Positions 15,765 through 23,289 of a DNA stretch of 36,509 nucleotides are shown in pieces. How positions within the stretch are numbered: the stretch's first letter is position 1; each line of letters begins with the position of its first letter. The stretch lies in NCBI GenBank assembly GCA_030836155.1, contig JAURQI010000051.1, forward strand, positions 1-36,509, read 5' to 3'. The position numbers and the translations under genes are program-made. The notes beneath the pieces were generated by a model. That model had not been told where the DNA came from, did not search any database, and saw only the letters and a program-made list of their open reading frames with translations. Source of the stretch: Crocinitomix sp. GTDB lineage: Bacteria > Bacteroidota > Bacteroidia > Flavobacteriales_D > Crocinitomicaceae.

Positions 15765-16751
15765 TTACTGCAAGATAAATGGATTACCATGTCTTGGTAC
15801 AATTGGCGGAGGCGGGAACATACAATAGTTCACCATCAATTCATGTGTTCCTTTACCATATTCATTCAATGGATTTGTCATAATATCAAATGAATATCCA
15901 ATTTGTAAAGCATCTTTTTGAGAATCATCACTCGGCGGGAATCCGTAACCAACCATTACTCCAATAGCGTCAGAAAGTCGGTATGTTACACCTCCCCAGA
16001 AGTAGGCTTTATTATTAATCCAGATATCAGCCATTACGTTTAAGTCAAACACCATTGTTGATCCGTCAGCTTTTAACAATAAGCTAGGCTTTAAATCGAT
16101 CACGTTAGCAGTACCAATTGCGTCAGATAAACGGTACTTGTAACCAGCCATCACATAATAGTGACGAGCAACTGAATAATTAATTTGAGTAAGCGCTGAT
16201 AAACCTGGCGCCAAATGCGTTGAAGACAATCCAACATAGTAACCTTCGTTACCATACCAGAACAAACCAAAGTTCATATCCATCTTTGTTTGTCCAACTG
16301 GATTTTCAATATCTGCGATTGTTGCATCATAAACATCTGTTGGCGGTACCCAATTTGGGCTAAACCCAACGTTAATAATCCCCAATCCTAAACCTCCACT
16401 TAACGTACCATATGGTGTAGGAAGGTGATACGCTCCGTTAACCGTTAGGTTATTATTTCGCATAAAACCAATGGCATCATTATGAAATGACAAACCAACG
16501 CCTAAACCACCTGGTCCAAGTGTTACATTTTGCAAGTTTCCTTGAGCGTTAAACAATGTTGTATTCGGTGCATCTTGCACTCGATCCCATTGATTTCTGT
16601 ATATCAATGTTCCGCAATAACCTTTAAATCCAGTTGTTGCCGGATTAAATGACATGCGATCAAACATGTAATGTGTAAACTGCTTATCCTGCTGAGCGTA
16701 AGTCAAGCTTACTGATATACAGCACAATAACAACGATAAAACTTTCTTCAT
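15765..16751 (-). CDS. PorP/SprF family T9SS outer-membrane protein, copy 1
   Basis: PorP/SprF proteins are beta-barrel outer-membrane components of the T9SS; PorP is needed for secretion in P. gingivalis and SprF for SprB adhesin export in F. johnsoniae. The 328 residues begin at the ATG at 16751 (an in-frame TTG two codons earlier is rejected). The signal peptide MKKVLSLLLCCISVSLTYA is followed by the family signature QQDKQFTHYMFDRMSFNPA, then YRNQWDRVQDAPNTTLFN and GGLGVGLSFHNDAIG. Alternating hydrophobic strands continue to a final NPFILQ. It lies directly before gldK, as porP does before porK in P. gingivalis. The second copy upstream is clearly homologous along the whole length. I do not choose between porP and sprF. 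Confidence 0.93.
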   Translation of the reverse strand: MKKVLSLLLCCISVSLTYAQQDKQFTHYMFDRMSFNPATTGFKGYCGTLIYRNQWDRVQDAPNTTLFNAQGNLQNVTLGPGGLGVGLSFHNDAIGFMRNNNLTVNGAYHLPTPYGTLSGGLGLGIINVGFSPNWVPPTDVYDATIADIENPVGQTKMDMNFGLFWYGNEGYYVGLSSTHLAPGLSALTQINYSVARHYYVMAGYKYRLSDAIGTANVIDLKPSLLLKADGSTMVFDLNVMADIWINNKAYFWGGVTYRLSDAIGVMVGYGFPPSDDSQKDALQIGYSFDIMTNPLNEYGKGTHELMVNYCMFPPPPIVPRHGNPFILQ

Positions 16752-17090
16752 AAACAAGTTTTTCTATACCATTTTAGTGTCAGAACACTCCAACAAGTGG
16801 CTAAAATAAATAAAAATAATGGAAAACTAAATTTTTTCTTTTAAAGTTTTATCTTCTTCATCGACGGTTCTAAACCAAATTCTCAATCGATTTTAAACAA
16901 AACATATTCTGAAATTCATTCAGTTCTTATCTATTATCCAATATCTCAACCACAAAATAAAGAGCGCTCAACAGATTCCTCTGTCTTAAGTTAATACGCT
17001 ATCAACTTTTAAAAGTTTCAATGAACAAGAAAATACTACCGTTTAATCAACAAGAAGCTTACTTTATGTTAAAAATTTAAAACCTTGGTT
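16752..17090. other. AT-rich spacer between the two porP genes
   Basis: A 339-bp segment with no credible reading frame. It holds the TTCTGAC motif close to porP copy 1 and, at 17004-17017, a 14-bp AT-rich palindrome (AACTTTTAAAAGTT). No hairpin with a T-tract and no TAnnTTTG promoter in the transcribed orientation was found. Its length is unusual within an otherwise tightly packed minus-strand run. Confidence 0.6.
16779..16785 (-). promoter_or_regulatory. TTCTGAC motif upstream of porP copy 1
   Basis: The minus strand reads TTCTGAC, 28 nt before the ATG and preceded by TG, giving TGTTCTGAC as in the porP copy 2 leader. See also gldK. Confidence 0.3.
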
Positions 17091-18038
17091 TTACATGAGT
17101 ATATGCGGACAAACCGTGCGAATAATTTTCTTTGCTGGAGGAAAAATGCTGTACTGGATCATTAATTCATGTGAACCACTACCCCACACTTTCATCGGGT
17201 TGGTCATAAACTCGAGTGCGTAACCAAAACTCAGGTCACCTAGACTCATCCCAGCCATTAAGCCTGCTCCGTCACTGAATCGGTAAGTTGCTCCAACCCA
17301 TACGGTTTGTGAATTCATTAAATCATATTCTGCGCGAATATTAAAGTCAAAAACTGCCGTTGCTCCATCTGCTTTTATCAGAACCGAAGGTTTTAACTCA
17401 AACTGCCGATTGTTTCCGACATTAAAATGAGTTCCAGCTAAAACATAATAATGGCGTTGACTCGTATAACTCATCTGCTGATAATCTGCTTCAGCTAGGT
17501 GTGTTGTGGAAAAACCAATATAACCAAGGCGATTGGTATAGTAGAGTCCTCCGTTAAAATCAAATTTAGTTTCAGCTACTTTATTTACGAGGTTACTGAT
17601 TGTTGGATCCATCGCAATAGGGTCAGTCGGTGTAATCCATTCTCCATCGATTGCCATTTGTAAAAACCCTAACCCAAGTCCAGCACTAAATTTCCCAATT
17701 GGTGTTTGGATATGGTATGCGCCATTGAGCTTTAAATTGTTCTGTCTCACTGAGCCGATCGCATCATTATTAAATGATAAGCCCAGTCCGATTGCACCTG
17801 GAACGTGAATGATATTATCCAAATTACCTTGCACATTAAACAAGGTAGTATTTGGAGCATTTTCAACTTTATCCCATTGATTTCTATAAATCATTGTTCC
17901 CGTATAACCTTTAAATCCGGTAATAGCTGGATTAAATGACATCCCGTCGAATGAATAGAAAGTGAGTTGGCGATCTTGTTGTGCAAACAAAAAACAAGAT
18001 GCTGAAATAAGAAAAAATGTACTGAGTAATTTTATCAT
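17091..18038 (-). CDS. PorP/SprF family T9SS outer-membrane protein, copy 2
   Basis: A second, full-length member of the PorP/SprF family, 315 residues. The signal peptide MIKLLSTFFLISASCFLFA is followed by QQDRQLTFYSFDGMSFNPA, then YRNQWDKVENAPNTTLFN and GLGLSFNNDAIG, which line up with copy 1. The C-terminal half has the same succession of short beta strands and ends in HELMIQYSIFPPAKK plus a short tail. In this family duplicates often pair with particular large adhesins or other cargo; no such adhesin gene is in the window. It lies 78 nt after the arginase-like gene on the same strand. Relative to copy 1 it is diverged enough to suggest a different partner and not a recent duplication. Confidence 0.9.
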   Translation of the reverse strand: MIKLLSTFFLISASCFLFAQQDRQLTFYSFDGMSFNPAITGFKGYTGTMIYRNQWDKVENAPNTTLFNVQGNLDNIIHVPGAIGLGLSFNNDAIGSVRQNNLKLNGAYHIQTPIGKFSAGLGLGFLQMAIDGEWITPTDPIAMDPTISNLVNKVAETKFDFNGGLYYTNRLGYIGFSTTHLAEADYQQMSYTSQRHYYVLAGTHFNVGNNRQFELKPSVLIKADGATAVFDFNIRAEYDLMNSQTVWVGATYRFSDGAGLMAGMSLGDLSFGYALEFMTNPMKVWGSGSHELMIQYSIFPPAKKIIRTVCPHILM

Positions 18039-18060
18039 GTGAATGTTGTTGCACCATCTA

Positions 18061-18068
18061 CGTCAGAA
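18061..18068 (-). promoter_or_regulatory. TTCTGACG motif upstream of porP copy 2
   Basis: The minus strand reads TTCTGACG, 23 nt before the ATG and preceded by TG. Both porP leaders have ATGGT 6-8 nt further on, so the two 5' regions look related by descent or share a function. Confidence 0.3.
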
Positions 18069-18116
18069 CATTCATCATGATTTTATGTCGATAAAACGGG
18101 AAAGTAACCTCGGTCA

Positions 18117-19286
18117 CTACGATAATTTGCGATAAGTCCGCAACCAGAGATCTGGCAACTCGTTATTTAAGGCGTTTTCATAATCTTCGTAATCACAAGG
18201 AACTAGCAAATGACGCTGTAATTTCATTCCTTTCATATTTGGATATGGCACTTCCATCCACCATCGACTACTTTTATTACTCTTGTAGAAAATAATTTCA
18301 TCCTTGAAGTCGTCAATATTGACACGATATTTGAGATAAGCGGTTTTACTTCCGACAGGGTAATCTTGTTTTCTTAGGTTATGCCCTTCAATAAAATACC
18401 AGCACATTTGCGCCAGCAGATTGATATCGGCTTTTTGATCTGACTGACTTTCTGCAAGCTTAAAGTTGAATAAGCCCAAGGCGCTTAATTTATCACTCAT
18501 TCCTGCATATCGCATAACCCGACAAGCATCCTCACCATAAAAGCCGTTTGGCAAATAAGTACTATTTCCTCTATAGTCAGCAGCCTTAATTGCATTCAAA
18601 TCGAAGCTTAAAATATCAGCATTGCGCAATAATGGTTCAGCCATCCGTTGATTATTGTAGAAATCCCCTAGACGATAATGATCAAAGTAAAGCTCTTCCA
18701 ACAATTTACGTTCTTCCCTTGAAATCAAATTAGACTGGTAACCAAAGAGCGAAAAATTAAACAGGTAATTCGGCTTGTGGAGAATAATTTTATTGAGCCA
18801 ACCCCTTGCATGAATATCATCTTCGGGATCACCCATGTCTAATTCTGCATCAACAGCGACTAGGTTAATGGTTTGCTCTAGTTTTTCGTATGCTTTATAA
18901 ATCGCAAACGTCAAATCCTGGCTACCCCCGATGACTAACGGTATGATGTCTTTCTTGGATAATTCGGCAACAACTTCTACCAGTGCCATGTAGGTATCCA
19001 TAACCTCATTACCCGGGATAATTATCCCAAGATCGTAAATAGTCGATTTCCAATCTCCCTTAAATTGTTTAGCAAAAGCCGCGCGAAATGCTTGTATCCA
19101 ATATTTATATTCACTGTCACCATTGCCTTGTCGATATTCAGGAACAAAAATGAGTGCAACACCCTTCTGATCTATATCTGGAAAACCACCATTGATACTA
19201 TTCACCCTTAGCATTCCACCAATCTGCTGATCGGTATATTGCACGGGTTCTACATCGGGAGTAAAATAAATACTGAGATCTTTCAT
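18117..19286 (-). CDS. Arginase/ureohydrolase-fold protein with altered metal site
   Basis: The 389-residue protein has the order of motifs of the arginase/formimidoylglutamase fold, and databases usually call such proteins formimidoylglutamase. The metal ligands are not intact. The GGDHS motif is GGSQD (120-124; His to Gln). DAHxD is DAELD (146-150; His to Glu). SxDxD is SFDLN (227-231; last Asp to Asn). Three of six canonical manganese ligands are therefore replaced, and an ordinary hydrolase activity is unlikely. A C-terminal extension (about 310-389) follows the catalytic fold. It starts 24 nt after topA and precedes the porP and gld genes on the same strand. I recall this gene beside gldK or topA in other flavobacteria. 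A role linked to gliding or secretion is inference from position only. Confidence 0.8.
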   Translation of the reverse strand: MKDLSIYFTPDVEPVQYTDQQIGGMLRVNSINGGFPDIDQKGVALIFVPEYRQGNGDSEYKYWIQAFRAAFAKQFKGDWKSTIYDLGIIIPGNEVMDTYMALVEVVAELSKKDIIPLVIGGSQDLTFAIYKAYEKLEQTINLVAVDAELDMGDPEDDIHARGWLNKIILHKPNYLFNFSLFGYQSNLISREERKLLEELYFDHYRLGDFYNNQRMAEPLLRNADILSFDLNAIKAADYRGNSTYLPNGFYGEDACRVMRYAGMSDKLSALGLFNFKLAESQSDQKADINLLAQMCWYFIEGHNLRKQDYPVGSKTAYLKYRVNIDDFKDEIIFYKSNKSSRWWMEVPYPNMKGMKLQRHLLVPCDYEDYENALNNELPDLWLRTYRKLS

Positions 19287-19310
19287 TCAATTGTTAAGCT
19301 TCGAAAGTTT

Positions 19311-21617
19311 CTACTTCTTTTTTGCTTTCCGTTTTTTTGCCGGCTGATTTTCCATGATGTGCAAGCACTCATCATAAGTCAAATCTTTTGGTTCAACGTC
19401 TTTTGGCAATTTATAATTTTTTCTTCCAACTTTCAAATAGGGACCGTACCGACCATTCAGTAACTGCATAGTATCATCCTCATCAAAAGACTTGATTATC
19501 CTGTTTCGATCCTCTTCTTTTTTCTCTTCTATCAGCTCAATCGCACGCTCAATAGTCATGTTTTCCAGCGTATCACCGTTTTCTTCTTTTATTGAAACAA
19601 ACAATTTTGCTTGCTGAACATAAGGTCCAAAACGACCTTTATTGATTTTAATATCCACATCCTCGTACTGTCCAATTACTTTCGGAAACTTGAAGAGTTC
19701 CAAAGCCTCCTCTATTGTAATTGTCTGGATACTTTGATCTTTCTTTAAAGAGGCAAATTTCGGCTTTTCTTCTTGATCAGACTCGCCTATTTGCGCCATT
19801 GGACCATACCTTCCAATTCTTGCATAAACATTCAAGCCAGTTTTAGGGTCTACACCCAACATCCGTTCTCCGGAAGCACGTTCTGAATTTTCAATCGTAT
19901 CCTCCACGCGTTTATGGAAAGGACCATAAAATTCTTCAATCATTTTGGTCCACTCGACCATTCCATTGGCAATGTCGTCAAATTCTTTTTCAACGTTTGC
20001 CGTAAAATTATAATCCATTACTTGACCGAAGTGCTCCATTAAAAACTCTGTAACAACACGGCCAATGTCAGTTGGAATCATTTTCCCTTTATTGCTTCCT
20101 GTCTTCTCTGTAGCTTCATCTACTTTAATTTGACCTGCATCAAGCGAAAGTAGTTTGTATGATCTTAGTTCCCCTTCGCTTTCTCCTCGTTCTACATAAC
20201 CTCTTTTTTGAATCGTCGAAATCGTTGGCGCGTAAGTTGAAGGTCTACCAATACCAAGCTCTTCTAACTTCTTTACCAAACTTGCTTCCACATAACGTGA
20301 AGGTGGACGTGTAAATCTTTGTACCGATTTCAATTCGGTTTGTTCAAGGACATCGCCCTCCGACATAGCAGGCAACAAGCCTTCCATTTCATCATCTTCG
20401 TCATCTAACTTAGACTCGAGGTAAACCTTTAAGAAACCGTCAAACAAAACGATCTCACCATTAGCTGCAAATTCAAATCCTTGCGGTGCATCAATTTTAA
20501 TTGCAGTTCTTTCTAATTGGGCGTCAGACATTTGCGATGCGATAGATCTTTTCCAAATAAGCTGATATAATCTCGCTTCATCTCGTTCCGCATCAATGCT
20601 ATGCAATGTAAAATCAGTTGGGCGAATCGCTTCGTGTGCCTCTTGAGCTCCACCTGATTTATTTTTAAACTTTCTTACTTTATGGTATTCTTTTCCGTAT
20701 GACTGTTCGATTTCGTTTTTCGCACCTGTCAGCGCTGTTTCTGATAAGTTTACTGAATCTGTTCTCATATAAGTTATCAAACCTGATTCGTATAATCGTT
20801 GCGCGACAGACATTGTTCTTGACACCGAAAAACCTAATTTCAAACTCGCTTCTTGCTGCAATGTAGAAGTTGTAAAAGGAGCCGCAGGACTCTTTTTTGC
20901 TGGCTTCTTTGTAATGCTTTTCACTTTATATGCATAATCAGCACTATCAGACAAGAACGATTCAACATCTGACTGACTATCGAACTGCTTATTAAGTTTT
21001 GCCTTGAGGATAGAACTACCCACTTTAAAAACACTTTCTGTTCTATAGAATGATTTTGTAGTAAATTTTTCGATATCCTGTTCACGCTCCACAACCAAGC
21101 GAACTGCAACTGATTGCACACGTCCGGCAGACAATGAAGGCTTCACCTTTCTCCAGAGGACAGGAGATAATTCAAAACCAACTAAACGATCTAAAATTCT
21201 TCTTGCCTGCTGCGCGTTGACCAAATCATCATCAATTGCCCTTGGTTTTTCAATCGCTTTCAATACTGCTGATTTGGTTATCTCATTGAATGTGATACGC
21301 TTGTATCCTTTTTTATCAAGACCAAGCGTTTCTTTTAAGTGCCAGGATATAGCTTCTCCCTCTCGATCCTCATCGGAAGCCAGCCATACAAAGTCGACAG
21401 CTTTGACTTGCTTTTTAAGTTCGGTGATAATTTTCTTCTTATCGGAAGAGATAATATATTTTGGTTTGAATCCATTTTCGATATCGATAGATCCATCTCC
21501 TTTGGCTAAATCTCTTACATGTCCGTAACTTGACATCACAATAAAATCTTTGCCTAAATACTTTTCAATGGTCTTCGCTTTCGCTGGTGACTCGACAATA
21601 ACTAGGTTTTTCCCCAT
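19311..21617 (-). CDS. topA: DNA topoisomerase I (type IA)
   Basis: TopA relaxes negative supercoils by cutting one strand through a tyrosine link. The 768 residues begin with the Toprim domain (LVIVESPAKAKTIEKYLG; acidic motif SDEDREGE at 81-88). They continue with the type IA core, whose catalytic tyrosine is Tyr283 in LITYMRTDS. The C-terminus lacks the cysteine zinc fingers of E. coli TopA. Instead it has at least three short repeats with the pattern GRYGPMAQIG, GRFGPYVQQA and GRYGPYLKVG, and a Lys-rich tail. This zinc-free form is common outside gammaproteobacteria. It starts at the ATG at 21617, divergent from miaB across a 217-bp spacer, and heads a minus-strand run that continues through the arginase-like, porP and gld genes. 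Confidence 0.97.
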   Translation of the reverse strand: MGKNLVIVESPAKAKTIEKYLGKDFIVMSSYGHVRDLAKGDGSIDIENGFKPKYIISSDKKKIITELKKQVKAVDFVWLASDEDREGEAISWHLKETLGLDKKGYKRITFNEITKSAVLKAIEKPRAIDDDLVNAQQARRILDRLVGFELSPVLWRKVKPSLSAGRVQSVAVRLVVEREQDIEKFTTKSFYRTESVFKVGSSILKAKLNKQFDSQSDVESFLSDSADYAYKVKSITKKPAKKSPAAPFTTSTLQQEASLKLGFSVSRTMSVAQRLYESGLITYMRTDSVNLSETALTGAKNEIEQSYGKEYHKVRKFKNKSGGAQEAHEAIRPTDFTLHSIDAERDEARLYQLIWKRSIASQMSDAQLERTAIKIDAPQGFEFAANGEIVLFDGFLKVYLESKLDDEDDEMEGLLPAMSEGDVLEQTELKSVQRFTRPPSRYVEASLVKKLEELGIGRPSTYAPTISTIQKRGYVERGESEGELRSYKLLSLDAGQIKVDEATEKTGSNKGKMIPTDIGRVVTEFLMEHFGQVMDYNFTANVEKEFDDIANGMVEWTKMIEEFYGPFHKRVEDTIENSERASGERMLGVDPKTGLNVYARIGRYGPMAQIGESDQEEKPKFASLKKDQSIQTITIEEALELFKFPKVIGQYEDVDIKINKGRFGPYVQQAKLFVSIKEENGDTLENMTIERAIELIEEKKEEDRNRIIKSFDEDDTMQLLNGRYGPYLKVGRKNYKLPKDVEPKDLTYDECLHIMENQPAKKRKAKKK

Positions 21618-21673
21618 AGTTTACAGTTGACTTACGTTATCTTTGAACACGCTTCCTCTGAAATGTGCGTGGC

Positions 21674-21681
21674 CAAAATTA
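21674..21681 (-). promoter_or_regulatory. Possible -7 box for topA
   Basis: The minus strand reads TAATTTTG, matching TAnnTTTG, 57 nt before the topA start. No good -33 element lies 17-23 nt upstream. The bases after it (GCCACGCA) also occur in the grpE leader. Confidence 0.35.
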
Positions 21682-21770
21682 TGAATGTTATTTCAATTAA
21701 CGTAACAGTTAAACCGGAAAAAAGATTTTTGCCACCCCTTATTATGTAATAATAAAAAAACAAATAAAAC

Positions 21771-21793
21771 TTTACTGACAGTTTGTCAGTAAA
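21771..21793. promoter_or_regulatory. Inverted repeat over the miaB promoter, candidate operator
   Basis: TTTACTGACA and TGTCAGTAAA are perfect 10-bp arms separated by GTT. The site overlaps the -33 element of the miaB promoter. The size and symmetry suit a dimeric repressor of the TetR kind. No T-tract follows on the plus strand, so it is not a terminator for a plus-strand gene, and it lies before both divergent genes. Confidence 0.6.
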
Positions 21794-21815
21794 ATCGATA
21801 ATATCCCTAAATTTG
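21782..21815 (+). promoter_or_regulatory. Promoter of the miaB operon
   Basis: TTTG (21782-21785) and TAAATTTG (21808-21815) are separated by 22 nt, slightly long but within the range reported for Bacteroidota. The miaB ATG is 20 nt after the -7 box. Confidence 0.6.
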
Positions 21816-21834
21816 TAAAAAACAAGAACGAATA

Positions 21835-23289
21835 ATGAAAGAATTCAACGACGTGGAAAAAGTGATTGATGAGACTGTGCAAGGGGCAGCAACGATGATA
21901 GCGCAAGAGGAAGGAAAAAACCAAAACGGAAAAAAACTCTATTTAGAAAGTTATGGTTGTCAAATGAATTTTTCAGATAGCGAGATTGTAGCTTCTATTC
22001 TTTCTGAGAACGGTTTTACTACCACGAGAGATTCATCCTCAGCGGATGTAATCTTAATGAACACCTGTTCTATACGTGAAAATGCAGAGCAACGCGTTCG
22101 TAATAAATTAAGCCAATATCAAAAAAGAAAAAAAGAAAAACCATCCTTAGTTATCGGAATTCTTGGCTGTATGGCTGAGCGTTTGAAAAAAGATTTGCTG
22201 GAGCAGGAAAAATTAGTTGATCTTGTTGCAGGACCGGATGCTTATCGCGATTTACCCAAATTAATTCAGGAAGTTGAAAGTGGTCAAAAGGCTGTGAATG
22301 TCCTTCTTTCTCGTGAAGAGACTTATGCTGATATTTCTCCCGTGCGTCTAGGAAAAGGTGGTATAGCTGCATTTATTTCCATCATGCGCGGTTGTGATAA
22401 CATGTGCTCATTTTGTGTTGTTCCGTTCACACGAGGAAGAGAGAGAAGTCGTGATCCAAAATCAATTGTGCAAGAAGCTCAAGAATTATTTGATCAAGGT
22501 TATCGCGAAGTAACGCTTTTGGGACAAAACGTCGATAGCTATAAATGGAACATCACCAAAAAAGGAGAAATTATCGACCCTTCAGAACCTGTTGTGAATT
22601 TTGCTCAACTGATGGAGATGGTAGCGCAAGTCAATCCTCTTTTACGGATTCGTTTCTCGACTTCCCACCCGAAAGACATGACGGATGACGTACTTCATAC
22701 GATGGCTAAGTACGAGAACTTGTGCAAGTATATTCATTTACCTGTGCAATCAGGAAATACTGACGTATTGAAACGCATGAACAGAGGGTATTCAAGAGAA
22801 TGGTATATGAATCGCATTGAAGCTATAAAAAGAATCATGCCTGATTGTGCAATTTCAACAGATATTATTGCTGGATTTTGTGGCGAAACAGAAGAAGAAC
22901 ATCAAGACACCCTTTCCTTAATGAAAGAAGTGGGGTACGAATTTGCCTATATGTTTTATTATTCTGAACGACCAAAAACATTGGCAGAACGTAAGTTTGA
23001 AGATGATATCCCTCTAGAAACAAAAAAAAGAAGATTAACAGAAATACAAGCCGTACAAGCTGAACTGTCTCATGCTGCAAATAGCAAGATGCTCGGAGAA
23101 AAATGCACCATCCTAGTTGAAGGAACTTCAAAACGATCGGATGATGAAGTATTTGGCCGGAACTCACAAAATGTTGTGGTCATTGTACCAAAGAATAACT
23201 TGAAACCTGGAGATTATGCTGATGTTATCATAACCGATTGTACGACGGCAACACTTCGAGGAGAATTAATTCAAACTGAAGAAGCATAA
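21835..23289 (+). CDS. miaB: tRNA-2-methylthio-N6-dimethylallyladenosine synthase MiaB
   Basis: MiaB is a radical-SAM methylthiotransferase that adds a methylthio group to i6A37 of tRNAs reading codons that begin with U. The 484 residues have the three-part structure of the family. An N-terminal cluster-binding domain carries Cys42 ([11 protein letters not shown]), Cys78 (NTCSIRE) and Cys112 (LGCMAER). The radical-SAM core has CxxxCxxC at Cys187, Cys191 and Cys194 ([19 protein letters not shown]). The C-terminus is a TRAM domain (about 415-480). An N-terminal extension of about 30 residues precedes the fold. Its stop overlaps the start of the sigma-54 activator by one base, so the two are translationally linked and should be coexpressed. 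Confidence 0.96.
   Translation: MKEFNDVEKVIDETVQGAATMIAQEEGKNQNGKKLYLESYGCQMNFSDSEIVASILSENGFTTTRDSSSADVILMNTCSIRENAEQRVRNKLSQYQKRKKEKPSLVIGILGCMAERLKKDLLEQEKLVDLVAGPDAYRDLPKLIQEVESGQKAVNVLLSREETYADISPVRLGKGGIAAFISIMRGCDNMCSFCVVPFTRGRERSRDPKSIVQEAQELFDQGYREVTLLGQNVDSYKWNITKKGEIIDPSEPVVNFAQLMEMVAQVNPLLRIRFSTSHPKDMTDDVLHTMAKYENLCKYIHLPVQSGNTDVLKRMNRGYSREWYMNRIEAIKRIMPDCAISTDIIAGFCGETEEEHQDTLSLMKEVGYEFAYMFYYSERPKTLAERKFEDDIPLETKKRRLTEIQAVQAELSHAANSKMLGEKCTILVEGTSKRSDDEVFGRNSQNVVVIVPKNNLKPGDYADVIITDCTTATLRGELIQTEEA

Noticed and set aside
17004-17017. 14-bp palindrome AACTTTTAAAAGTT between the porP genes.
   Set aside because: It is almost pure A and T in an AT-rich spacer, has no loop or T-tract and no second copy in a comparable place; chance is sufficient.
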